Made by a program: the position numbers and the translations under genes
Notes under the pieces: model-generated
The model's input: the letters and a program-made list of their open reading frames with translations, nothing else
What the model was told of the DNA's origin: nothing
Database searches by the model: none
Shown here: one piece after another, positions 8,174-15,863 of the stretch
Position numbering within the stretch: position 1 is the first letter of the stretch
How the letters are laid out: each line of letters starts with the position of its first letter
Origin: JAMCZU01 sp964479405
GTDB taxonomy: Bacteria; Patescibacteriota; UBA1384; UBA12157; JAENIV01
Reading direction: 5' to 3'
DNA: 39,397 nucleotides
NCBI GenBank assembly: GCA_964479405.1
Contig: CAYZMA010000004.1
Location: 1 to 39,397, forward strand

Positions 8174-8722
8174 TTATAATTGCCTATACATTTTAATAGC
8201 ATCAGAATATTTATTTTGGCGATACAAGCCATTAGGCAGTAAAGCATATTTTTTAAATCCCATTTTTTCATAAAGCTTGATTGCAATTGTATTGTCCGAA
8301 AAAACATCTAACGAGACTATTTTTATATCCATCTTTTTTGCCTGACTTAAAACATATTCTAATAAATACCCGCCAACACCATCGCGACGAAATTCTTGGT
8401 CCACCATTAAACCCATTTTTCCAACGTGCCAGTCTCGCGTGCCACCGCGATTAATACTACAATCGCCAACTATCTTACTATTATATATTGCCCAGCAAAC
8501 AAAACTGCGACTCGCTTTCATATTTAAAATAGTGTTTTTAATCCAAGTTTCCTCTTCGGCTAAAGTTTTCGGGTCGCCAGTCAGCGACAAAAAAGTGTCT
8601 TCTTTCGTCAAGCGATTTACAAAAGTAAGCAACTCTGGCACTTTTTCCAAGGATGGTAAATGTATTTCAATTTCCTTGCCACTTTTAGAAATAAATTTTG
8701 CGATCGGTTTTGTAATCATCAT
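8174..8722 (-). CDS. GNAT-family N-acetyltransferase
   Basis: This 182-aa protein has a GNAT fold at about residues 30-180. The acetyl-CoA-binding motif A is visible as GLMVDQEFRRDGVGGYLLEYVLSQAK, and motif B as VSLDVFSDNTIAIKLYEKMGFKKY. The substrate cannot be predicted; RimI/RimL-like protein or small-amine acetylation are both possible. The gene is 11 nt from the start-side neighbour that encodes a membrane-anchored protein, so the two may share a transcript. Two ATG codons are adjacent at the start; the first is used here. Confidence 0.85.
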   Translation of the reverse strand: MMITKPIAKFISKSGKEIEIHLPSLEKVPELLTFVNRLTKEDTFLSLTGDPKTLAEEETWIKNTILNMKASRSFVCWAIYNSKIVGDCSINRGGTRDWHVGKMGLMVDQEFRRDGVGGYLLEYVLSQAKKMDIKIVSLDVFSDNTIAIKLYEKMGFKKYALLPNGLYRQNKYSDAIKMYRQL

Positions 8723-8733
8723 AAATTCTTATC

Positions 8734-9342
8734 CTAAAATTTATAACTTTTTAAAATTTCGTCAAACATTGGCACGTATTCGGAATAGGCACTTGCGCCG
8801 ATAACCATTTGCACCGTATAAAATATATCACCTTTTAAAGTTGTTACTTGATCCATTATTGTTTTACTGCCATCAACCGAATTAATATACTGCCACCTTC
8901 TTTCTTGAGCCGATACTCCACCTAAAATCATATCATTTGCCGCTACTTCTTCAGCACCTTCGGTTTCTTGGAATAAATTATCTCGGCTAAAATTAAGATA
9001 TTCATCAAGATTTTGAGCAAGAGCATTATTAGAGGCATAAGCTCGAATAGTAATAGCAGGAGAGTTTAAAGTTAAAGTTATGCCATCGCCATTTTGAGAT
9101 TCCTGCTTGGAAAAAGTTTGAGGATATTTCAAAGAAAAACCATACCTTGAATTTTGATAAGGTAGCCAGCTTTCCGTCACGTAAGAATCTCCTATCAACA
9201 AAGATTCCGCAGGAATAGGTGTTTTTATTTGCGTTTTTAATTTATAAAATTTATAGATAGCAATAATTCCACCAATAATAAAAACCCCTAAAACCACAAA
9301 AATAATAATTAATACTATCTTTCGACTATTGTTCTTAGTCAT
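8734..9342 (-). CDS. Membrane-anchored PsbP-like hypothetical protein
   Basis: This 202-aa protein has a single N-terminal anchor at about residues 9-32 (IVLIIIFVVLGVFIIGGIIAI). The extracytoplasmic domain begins PYQNSRYGFSLKYPQTF, a pattern typical of PsbP-like or DUF1795-like bacterial domains, and ends near MFDEILKSYKF. No catalytic motif is visible. The start is supported by AGGAGG five bases upstream. A perfect 14-bp palindrome, TATAATATATTATA (9353-9366), sits just upstream in an AT-rich promoter-like stretch. Function unknown. Confidence 0.7.
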   Translation of the reverse strand: MTKNNSRKIVLIIIFVVLGVFIIGGIIAIYKFYKLKTQIKTPIPAESLLIGDSYVTESWLPYQNSRYGFSLKYPQTFSKQESQNGDGITLTLNSPAITIRAYASNNALAQNLDEYLNFSRDNLFQETEGAEEVAANDMILGGVSAQERRWQYINSVDGSKTIMDQVTTLKGDIFYTVQMVIGASAYSEYVPMFDEILKSYKF

Positions 9343-9395
9343 TTTTTCCTCCTATAATATATTATATTTCAAAAGTATATTATTTAAAAATAAAT

Positions 9396-9791
9396 CTATC
9401 TATTTAAAATTGTCACTGCAATTTGAAGATAGGTTGCAAATGTTACCCAAATTAAATATGGAATTTGCATATAAAAAACCCAGCGGTACCGCGACCAAGT
9501 TAAAATCATGGTAATAATAATAGTAGCAAGAACAATTAAAATATCAATTGTAGCTAGCGTATAATTTTTCAGACGAAATTGAATATAAGTATAAGTAACA
9601 TTGGCAATTAAATTAATAATAAAGGGAATAGTCAATTTCCATGAAATTTCATTTTTAAAGGCTTTGTAAAAAATAAACCCGTAAGAAATAATAATTAGCG
9701 CATAGAGAATTGGCCAGACAATGCCAAATAAATACGCCGGTGGCGACAAAGGTGGTTTTTTGTAATCCAAGTATTGATTGTAAGTGTTCAT
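9396..9791 (-). CDS. TspO/MBR-family membrane protein
   Basis: This 131-aa protein has about five hydrophobic helices. It carries family-typical marks: KPPLSPPAYLFGIVWPILYALI near the N-terminus, an asparagine-containing third helix (FIINLIANVTYTYIQF) and a closing PYLIWVTFATYLQIAVTILN. The family binds tetrapyrroles or related ligands in the membrane. The protein is shorter than most TspO proteins (about 150-160 aa), and the Trp-rich loops are reduced. The start is supported by GGGAGA five bases before ATG. Ligand and role are not predictable from the sequence. Confidence 0.75.
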   Translation of the reverse strand: MNTYNQYLDYKKPPLSPPAYLFGIVWPILYALIIISYGFIFYKAFKNEISWKLTIPFIINLIANVTYTYIQFRLKNYTLATIDILIVLATIIITMILTWSRYRWVFYMQIPYLIWVTFATYLQIAVTILNR

Positions 9792-9815
9792 TGCAATCTC
9801 CCTTTATTTATTTTC

Positions 9816-10079
9816 TTACTCCAGCGAAATAATTTGAATGCCTTTTTCCTCAATTTCTTCTTTTGACCAAAACAATTCATTAATTTTAAACTTTCCCACA
9901 AAAGTCACTTTCTTTAAAACTTTTCGTCCGGTATACACTTTAGTCTTTGGATCCCATTCTTCCAATTTTAATGTATCCCCTTCATTTACTTCAAAATCAT
10001 TAAGTCGTAATTCAAACTTTTTTTTGCCAGAGGCAACTGCGTCAAAATATTCCGGCCAAATTTTCTTTTTAATTGTCAT
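9816..10079 (-). CDS. ASCH/DUF3850-like small protein
   Basis: This 87-aa protein begins MTIKKKIWPEYFDAVASGKKKFELR, then LNDFEVNEGDTLKLEEWD and YTGRKVLKKVTFVG. That is the layout of ASCH-fold (PUA-like) or DUF3850 domains, thought to bind RNA or modified nucleotides. The ATG at 10079 is chosen because AGGAGG lies seven bases upstream. A longer in-frame start at 10124 has no ribosome site and would overlap the Nudix gene. Function is family-level inference only. Confidence 0.75.
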   Translation of the reverse strand: MTIKKKIWPEYFDAVASGKKKFELRLNDFEVNEGDTLKLEEWDPKTKVYTGRKVLKKVTFVGKFKINELFWSKEEIEEKGIQIISLE

Positions 10080-10108
10080 TGTCTTACCTCCTATGATATT
10101 TTTTATAT

Positions 10109-10591
10109 TTATTTCTGTATCCATTTGGTTAGCCGTTTTAAAACCTCATCAAACCCAGGTAGCAATTTCAATTTCTTAATTTCTCTAAGCATAAGCCATT
10201 TATAATTTTTTGCTTCCCAATCCAGTTTAACTTTATCTGTTTCTACCTCTACTAATATTGGATGCACAATCCATGTCTTTTTGTATTTTAGCTCTTCCTG
10301 ATCAAAAATTTCACCGAGTTGAATTCTTTTAATTTTGGTTTTGGCTATACCAAGTTCTTCTTTAATTTCATCCGAAATTTTTTCATCTAAGCTTCTCTGG
10401 TCATCAAGAAACCCTGAAATTCCATTCCAATAGCCAGGATAAAAGTTTAATTCTTTACTCCGTTGAACTACTAGTAACTTATTTTTATATTTCAAAACAC
10501 AATTTATTACTGGCGCCCAACGTGCGTTAGTATAGTCAACCTGTCCTGGTTTTATTTTAAATATTGGTTTTTTAATATTCTCATTTCCCAT
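10109..10591 (-). CDS. Nudix-family hydrolase with degenerate Nudix box
   Basis: The 160-aa product has a Nudix fold: WAPVINCVLKYKNKLLVVQRS, then box GFLDDQRSLDEKISDEIKEELGI. The second half of the box keeps the metal-binding E..EE glutamates and the final Gly. The first conserved Glu position is Arg, and the Arg of the usual RE pair is Asp. Substrate is unknown and activity may be altered. I start at ATG 10591 (MGNENIKKP), which overlaps the last 11 nt of secA. The longer frame upstream only mirrors the secA tail. Confidence 0.8.
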   Translation of the reverse strand: MGNENIKKPIFKIKPGQVDYTNARWAPVINCVLKYKNKLLVVQRSKELNFYPGYWNGISGFLDDQRSLDEKISDEIKEELGIAKTKIKRIQLGEIFDQEELKYKKTWIVHPILVEVETDKVKLDWEAKNYKWLMLREIKKLKLLPGFDEVLKRLTKWIQK

Positions 10592-13175
10592 GGCATTTTT
10601 TATATTTCTTTCCACTCCCGCACGGACAAGGGTCGTTGCGACCAACATGAAGATAAGTAGCAGTTGATGATGATTGTTGATTTTCAGATGAACCACTGGA
10701 TTTTGTTCTAACAGTAACTTCTACTCCTTTTGATTGCGATGATAGTTGTCGCATTGGTTGTTGCTCAATCGTTGGCACTTGCGGTGTAGTATCCGTCGCC
10801 CCGGAAAATGTGCCAGCCGCTAATGTTTCGTCTGCTCCACGCATTTGTAAATTACGCGGAACAGCGGGGACAGTCTCCAAAGCCACAGGGGACTGTCCCT
10901 TTGGCTCCGATCTGATTTCAGCCTTTAATAAAATTTCCACAACTTGAGAATTAATACTGCCAACTAATCTTTGATATAAATTATAGGCTTCGGCTTTGTA
11001 TTCAACCAACGGATCGCGCTGACCGTAACCCCTAAGACCAATTCCTTCACGCAAAAGATCCATCGCATTTAAATGCTCAATCCACATGGTATCAATTGAA
11101 CGAAGATAAACCATTTGCTCAATTTGATTCATTGTTTGCGGACCAATTTTATTATATTTTTCTAAGTACTTTGCTTTCGTTTCTTCGTCCATTAAATTTA
11201 AAATTTCATCATGAGTATTTTTATTTCCTTCTAAAATATTTCGCCTTAAAGTATAAATAGCTTGGCGATGTTTGTTAGCGACATCGTCGTAATCAACTAA
11301 ATGTTTTCTAATATCAAAGTTATGACCCTCAACTTTTTTCTGCGCCGATTCAATTGAACGGGAAATTAAGCCGTGTTCAATTGGCACATCGTCAGGCAAA
11401 TTAAGTTTGTCCATTAAATTTCGCATACGGTCGCCACCAAAAATACGCATTAAATCGTCGTCCATACAAACAAAAAATTGTGATGACCCAGGATCGCCTT
11501 GACGACCGGCTCGCCCTCTAAGCTGATTATCAATTCGCCGAGCTTCGTGTCGTTCAGTTCCTAAAACATGCAAACCACCAGCTTTAACTACTTTTTCAAA
11601 ATTGTCTTTTTCAAAAGGACTACCACCTAAAATAATATCCACGCCACGTCCCGCCATATTGGTAGCAACCGTAACGGCACCGGCACGACCCGCTTGAGCA
11701 ATAATTTTTGCTTCGCGTTCATGATGTTTAGCATTTAAAACTTCGTGCTTAACGCCCATTCTTTTTAAAATTCTAGAAAGTTTTTCCGAACGCTCAATAG
11801 AAATTGTGCCCACCAAAACCGGCTGATTTTTTTCCGTTCTTTTCTCAATATCACGAGCAACCGCTGTAAATTTTGCTTCTTCGCTTTTATAAATTTGATC
11901 TTGTAAATCTTGGCGGATCATTGGTTTATTTGTTGGCACCACCACCACATCAAGTTTGTAAATTTTGAAAAATTCCTCAGCTTCGGTTTCGGCAGTTCCT
12001 GTCATGCCCGCCAATTTTTTATAAAGTCTAAATAAATTTTGAAATGAAATAGTCGCCAATGTGTCTGACTCGCGCTGAACTTCAACACCTTCTTTCGCTT
12101 CAATCGCTTGATGCAAGCCTTCGGAATACCTACGACCGGGCATCATTCGCCCCGTAAATTCATCTACAATAATTACTTCGCCACTTTTAACAACATAATC
12201 TTTGTCTTTTTTATACAAAGCATGAGCAATCAAAGCTTCTTCCAAATGATGAACTAATTGAATTGAACGGGTGTCGTAGACATTTTCCAAGCCCAACATT
12301 TTTTCAACTTTTTTCATTCCCTCGTCAGTCAAAGTAACAGCATGCATTTTCTCATCAATTTCGTAGTCTTCTTTTTCTTTTAGTTTCGGCACCATTAAAG
12401 CAAATTGGCGATAAAGAGTGGCCGATTCTTCGGCCGGCGCCGAAATAATTAAAGGAGTTCTGGCTTCATCAATTAGGATGGAGTCCACTTCATCCACAAT
12501 AGCAAAGTTTAGTTCGCGTTGAGACATTTGGTCTAAATTTTGGACCATATTATCGCGCAAATAATCAAAACCAAATTCATTATTAGTGCCATAAGTTATG
12601 TCAGCGCCATAAGCTTCTTTTCTAGAAATTGGCAGTAAATTGGCATATTCAATGTTATTGGGATCAACTTCCTGTTTTTGAGGCGTAAAAATATATGATG
12701 CTTCGTGATTAATTGCCGCCACTGTCAAACCCAATTTGTCGTAGACTGCTCCCATCCAAGCGGCATCTCTTCGGGCCAAATAATCATTAACGGTAATTAA
12801 ATGCGTGCCTTTGCCGGAAAGGGCATTTAAATAAAGAGGCAAAGTGGCGACTAAAGTTTTTCCTTCGCCAGTTCTCATTTCAGCAATTTTTCCTTGATGA
12901 AGAATAATTCCCCCCAAAAGCTGGGTATCGTAGTGTCTTTGACCCAAAACCCGCTTGGATGCTTCCCGAACTAACGCAAAAGCTTCCGGCAAAATATCAT
13001 CAAGAGTTTTTCCAACGGAGAGTTCTTTTTTAAATTCGTTCGTTTTTTCTTTTAATTCTTGGTTGGAAAGTTTTTTAATGCTTTCTTCAAAACTGCCAAT
13101 TTTTTCTACAATAGGACGAAGTTTTTTAACTTCTCCTTCGTTTGAACCAAACATTTTACCTAAAAAATTAAACAT
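10581..13175 (-). CDS. secA: Preprotein translocase ATPase SecA
   Basis: This 864-aa motor drives secretory proteins through SecYEG. Visible parts are the Q-motif region, Walker A MRTGEGKTLVA, Walker B IVDEVDSIL, the preprotein cross-linking domain, helicase motifs of NBD2 (TNMAGRGVDI, QLRGRAGRQGD), the helical scaffold, and a C-terminal SEC-C zinc motif (CPCGSGKKYKKCHG). Before that zinc motif, about 90 residues are a Ser/Thr/Gln-rich linker. ATG 13175 (MFNFLGKMFG) matches normal SecA N-termini and lies 1 nt after the hpf stop. A longer frame start at 13241 would lie inside hpf and is rejected. Confidence 0.97.
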   Translation of the reverse strand: MFNFLGKMFGSNEGEVKKLRPIVEKIGSFEESIKKLSNQELKEKTNEFKKELSVGKTLDDILPEAFALVREASKRVLGQRHYDTQLLGGIILHQGKIAEMRTGEGKTLVATLPLYLNALSGKGTHLITVNDYLARRDAAWMGAVYDKLGLTVAAINHEASYIFTPQKQEVDPNNIEYANLLPISRKEAYGADITYGTNNEFGFDYLRDNMVQNLDQMSQRELNFAIVDEVDSILIDEARTPLIISAPAEESATLYRQFALMVPKLKEKEDYEIDEKMHAVTLTDEGMKKVEKMLGLENVYDTRSIQLVHHLEEALIAHALYKKDKDYVVKSGEVIIVDEFTGRMMPGRRYSEGLHQAIEAKEGVEVQRESDTLATISFQNLFRLYKKLAGMTGTAETEAEEFFKIYKLDVVVVPTNKPMIRQDLQDQIYKSEEAKFTAVARDIEKRTEKNQPVLVGTISIERSEKLSRILKRMGVKHEVLNAKHHEREAKIIAQAGRAGAVTVATNMAGRGVDIILGGSPFEKDNFEKVVKAGGLHVLGTERHEARRIDNQLRGRAGRQGDPGSSQFFVCMDDDLMRIFGGDRMRNLMDKLNLPDDVPIEHGLISRSIESAQKKVEGHNFDIRKHLVDYDDVANKHRQAIYTLRRNILEGNKNTHDEILNLMDEETKAKYLEKYNKIGPQTMNQIEQMVYLRSIDTMWIEHLNAMDLLREGIGLRGYGQRDPLVEYKAEAYNLYQRLVGSINSQVVEILLKAEIRSEPKGQSPVALETVPAVPRNLQMRGADETLAAGTFSGATDTTPQVPTIEQQPMRQLSSQSKGVEVTVRTKSSGSSENQQSSSTATYLHVGRNDPCPCGSGKKYKKCHGK

Positions 13176-13176
13176 T

Positions 13177-13545
13177 TTACCGTTCTTCTTCTTTATTAAA
13201 TTCTTTTTCAAGGAAATATTTTTTCGGATATCGGGTGCCAATTTTTATTTGTTCTTTATACTTTAAAACTTGCTGTTCTAAACGATCTTGAGCTAAATCA
13301 ATTGAGCCAAAAAAATCAGACGACCGTTCGCAAATAAAAATAGGATTTTTCAGCTCCGGCAATATTAGAGTAATTTTTACCACTTTATCAAGACCACCCT
13401 TAGGACCGTTGACATCTTCCAAAAGAACTTCGCAAATTGCCGGCTCTTTTATTAATGGCTCGTATTTTCTAATTTTTTCTTCAACATAAGAACGAAGGTC
13501 TGGACTTATTTTTAACTGTTTATGACCTTTAATTGTAATTTTCAT
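13177..13545 (-). CDS. hpf: Ribosome hibernation-promoting factor (short HPF/YfiA)
   Basis: This 122-aa protein has the S30AE fold: MKITIKGHKQLKISPDLRSYVEEKIRK at the start, a central VVKITLILP strand, and YASIDLAQD-like FFGSIDLAQDRLEQQVLKYKEQ. It lacks the extra C-terminal domain of long HPFs, so it is the short form. Members bind the 30S decoding centre in stationary phase. It overlaps the serS stop by 4 nt and precedes secA by 1 nt, forming a serS-hpf-secA-Nudix run. Coupling hpf to secA is common in bacteria. Confidence 0.93.
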   Translation of the reverse strand: MKITIKGHKQLKISPDLRSYVEEKIRKYEPLIKEPAICEVLLEDVNGPKGGLDKVVKITLILPELKNPIFICERSSDFFGSIDLAQDRLEQQVLKYKEQIKIGTRYPKKYFLEKEFNKEEER

Positions 13546-14762
13546 TTTTTAATCTCCTTAAAACCGCAATATTTTTGTAAAACTTCAGGGACTTTGACCG
13601 AACCATCTTCTTGAAAATAATTTTCTAAAATTGCAATTAAGACACGGCCAATTGCCACCGCTGTGCCATTTAAAGTATGAACAAAGTCTAATTTATCCCC
13701 ATCTTTATAACGAATTTTCAAGCGTCTTGCCTGAAAATCAGTACAGTTACTAGAAGAATGAGTTTCGCGATAACGACCTTCACCCGGCATCCAAGTTTCA
13801 AGATCAATTGTTTTGGCGGAAGGAAGTGACAAATCACCAGCGCACAATGCCACTATTCTATAAGGCAGACTTAAACCAGCCATAATTTTTTCTTCAAGCG
13901 ATACGATTAGTTCATGTTCTTTCTTTGAGTTTTCTCTTTGACAAAAAGAAAACATTTCCAATTTATCAAATTGATGAGCTCTTAAAATGCCTTTAACATC
14001 TTTGCCATAACTGCCGGCTTCACGCCGGAGACAAGTTGAAAAACCTAAAAATCGTTGAGGTAATTTTTCAATTACTTCACCGGCAAAATAAGGTAAAATT
14101 GATTGTTCCGATGTGCCAATCGCCACCAGCGGATCATTTTTCATATGATAGGCATCGTCGTTTATAGCTTCAAAATGACCCGAACCCCATGCCATTTCTT
14201 CTTTAATTAAAATCGGTGGCAAAATTGGTTGAAAATTTTCAGCTTTAACCAAATCTATAACATATTTTACTAAAGCAAATTCCAACTCTACCGCTTGATT
14301 CTTAAGGAAGTAAAAACGGTTGCCAGAAACTTTGACCGCCCGATCAATATCAATCAGGTCAAGAGCTTTACCAATTTCAATATGATCCGGATCTTTCTTT
14401 TCGCCAGCTGGCGGATTTATTTCACCAACTTCTCGCAAAACAACATTTTGAGTTTCATCTTTTCCTTCGGGGACATCATCTTGTAAGATATTAGGCATTT
14501 TGACTGCTTCAGTTTTAAGATTTTCAGCAATTTCTTGAAGTTGCGGCTCAAGGTCTTTGAGCATTTGTTTTATTTTCACCGCCCGGTCGTTTTTGCCAGT
14601 TAATTTTTTCTGTTCAAAGCGCAACAATTCAATTTGACTTTGCAAATCTTTTTTCTTTCCACTAAATTCTAAAAGTTTATCCAAATCAACTTTAGCTCCT
14701 CTTTTTTCAAGGTTTTTTTGCACTTCCTTTAAATTTTCGCGGATGTATTTTAGGTCTAACAT
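13542..14762 (-). CDS. serS: Seryl-tRNA synthetase
   Basis: This 406-aa class II synthetase has an N-terminal tRNA-binding coiled coil (about 1-110), motif 2 around GFSTCLRREAGSYGKDVKGILRAHQF, and motif 3 around NGTAVAIGRVLIAILENY. The HSSSNCTDFQARR segment is typical of SerRS. It charges tRNA-Ser. A palindromic repeat shared with the M23 gene sits within its coding sequence (14402-14420, Asn-Pro-Pro-Ala-Gly, near residue 117), at the hinge between coiled coil and catalytic domain. Confidence 0.96.
   Translation of the reverse strand: MLDLKYIRENLKEVQKNLEKRGAKVDLDKLLEFSGKKKDLQSQIELLRFEQKKLTGKNDRAVKIKQMLKDLEPQLQEIAENLKTEAVKMPNILQDDVPEGKDETQNVVLREVGEINPPAGEKKDPDHIEIGKALDLIDIDRAVKVSGNRFYFLKNQAVELEFALVKYVIDLVKAENFQPILPPILIKEEMAWGSGHFEAINDDAYHMKNDPLVAIGTSEQSILPYFAGEVIEKLPQRFLGFSTCLRREAGSYGKDVKGILRAHQFDKLEMFSFCQRENSKKEHELIVSLEEKIMAGLSLPYRIVALCAGDLSLPSAKTIDLETWMPGEGRYRETHSSSNCTDFQARRLKIRYKDGDKLDFVHTLNGTAVAIGRVLIAILENYFQEDGSVKVPEVLQKYCGFKEIKK
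14402..14420. repeat. Palindromic repeat, copy in serS
   Basis: Inverted 19-bp identical copy of 2298-2316, centred on CGCCAGCTGGCG. It lies in frame in serS at the linker between the coiled coil and the catalytic core, where extra residues are tolerated. Confidence 0.7.
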
Positions 14763-14799
14763 TTTACTCCATTTATTATTAATTTTTAAGTTCGCATTC

Positions 14800-14829
14800 T
14801 TGACAAAAGTTATCCACAGATGTTATAAT
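14800..14829 (+). promoter_or_regulatory. Plus-strand sigma70-type promoter containing a DnaA box
   Basis: TTGACA (14800-14805) and TATAAT (14824-14829) are both perfect consensus, with an 18-nt spacer. A perfect DnaA box, TTATCCACA (14810-14818), lies inside the spacer. No plus-strand gene follows. A terminator hairpin begins about 8 nt after the expected start of transcription. Confidence 0.75.
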
Positions 14830-14843
14830 ATAAATGAATCGCG

Positions 14844-14876
14844 CCCGGGTTGGTTTACCTTCTCGGGATTTTTTTT
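14844..14876 (+). terminator. Terminator directly after the plus-strand promoter
   Basis: CCCGGG pairs with CTCGGG (one G-U), with an inner GGT/ACC pair in the loop, followed by a run of eight T. The T run is on the plus strand only, so it ends transcripts from the promoter at 14800. Confidence 0.7.
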
Positions 14877-15745
14877 ACCCAAATTTCATCAATTTTTTCA
14901 GATAATATAATTATTGGTTTATCTTTACCTGTAAGATCGACAATCTCTTTGCCTAATTTATTACTTTGCGACACAACAATGATATTTTTTGATTTTTCCC
15001 TGAAAAATTTAATAGCGGGAGCAAAATCACCATCTCCTGAAAATATTACAAATGTATCATATTTATCAATATGCTTCATTATTTCAACGACAATATCTAC
15101 GTCGAAATCACATTTACGATCTTTTATCTTCTGATTTAAACAATTCCTTAGCTCTTTAGTTTGCTCAATCAATTCTTTTTCGATTTTGGTTGAACAATTT
15201 GATTGATTATTTAAAATACTGGTAATTATTCTGTCAAGCTTTTCTAAAACCGTTTTGAACTTTGATAGATGATACAAAGAGTTACTAAAAGACTTAACAT
15301 TTTTTTGATTTGAAACATCAAAACCAATCTTTTTAAATTCATCCAAACGCTTGGCCGAGAAATATTCATCAAAAACTTCTTTAATTTGAAGCCACATAGC
15401 ATCACTAAGTTTTGTTTTCTTTCTAATTTTTTCTATTTCTTGGTATAATTCTGTGATATTTAAAGGTTTTTTGCCAGTTATTTTTTCTACCCAACGAACA
15501 ATATTATCCAGAACATCTTCACGAGCTTTATCTAAACCATAAAAAAGTTTTATTTCCTTTATTTGATTTATTTTTCTAAGATAATTATAAAGCCTTAAAT
15601 GATCAATTTTTTGTTCTTCAACAATTACCCTTTCCTTTCGTTTTGTTATTTCCCAATTATACACATTAGCCCAATCAATACATATCATCGCCCGTTTTGA
15701 TTTATCATTCAAAAACTTTATTAGATAATCCTCTTTAATAATCAT
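14855..15745 (-). CDS. NYN-domain (LabA/DUF88-like) putative ribonuclease
   Basis: This 296-aa protein has a PIN-like NYN fold split by a long helical insert. Residues about 18-75 give the first part (RAMICIDWANVYNW...IKLFYGLD) and about 205-260 the second (CDFDVDIVVEIMKH, FVIFSGDGDFAPAIKFFREKSKNIIVVS). The acidic residues D (CIDWAN), D/D (DVDIV) and D/D (SGDGDF) would bind metal, so RNA cleavage is expected from the family. The roughly 130-residue insert is helical, with no family I recognise. ATG 15745 follows AAGGAG by four bases. The 3' end overlaps the plus-strand terminator at 14844-14876. Confidence 0.8.
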   Translation of the reverse strand: MIIKEDYLIKFLNDKSKRAMICIDWANVYNWEITKRKERVIVEEQKIDHLRLYNYLRKINQIKEIKLFYGLDKAREDVLDNIVRWVEKITGKKPLNITELYQEIEKIRKKTKLSDAMWLQIKEVFDEYFSAKRLDEFKKIGFDVSNQKNVKSFSNSLYHLSKFKTVLEKLDRIITSILNNQSNCSTKIEKELIEQTKELRNCLNQKIKDRKCDFDVDIVVEIMKHIDKYDTFVIFSGDGDFAPAIKFFREKSKNIIVVSQSNKLGKEIVDLTGKDKPIIILSEKIDEIWVKKIPRR

Positions 15746-15786
15746 AATTCTCCTTACTTTCAAAATTATCATATCATTTTTAGGAT

Positions 15787-15819
15787 AAAAGAAAAGGGGC
15801 TCGGTAAAAACCAAGCCCC
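15787..15819 (-). terminator. Rho-independent terminator after lysS
   Basis: On the minus strand GGGGCTTGGT pairs with ACCGAGCCCC (one mismatch), followed by TTTTCTTTT. It lies about 45 nt after the lysS stop. Between stop and terminator, nested short inverted repeats (TTAACC/GGTTAA and CACCT/AGGTG) add structure. Confidence 0.85.
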
Positions 15820-15863
15820 ATGGATTCCTTAACCTGTTGTCCACCTACGAGGTGAATACTCGG

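Noticed and set aside
13176..13241. Longer secA start
   Set aside because: It lies inside hpf and lacks the normal SecA N-terminus. ATG 13175 fits the family and the spacing.
14800..14829. Replication origin at the DnaA box
   Set aside because: Only one perfect DnaA box is present here, without a cluster, dnaA/dnaN neighbours or an obvious unwinding region.
15746..15844. N-terminal extension of the NYN gene
   Set aside because: It would include the lysS terminator. AAGGAG directly precedes ATG 15745.
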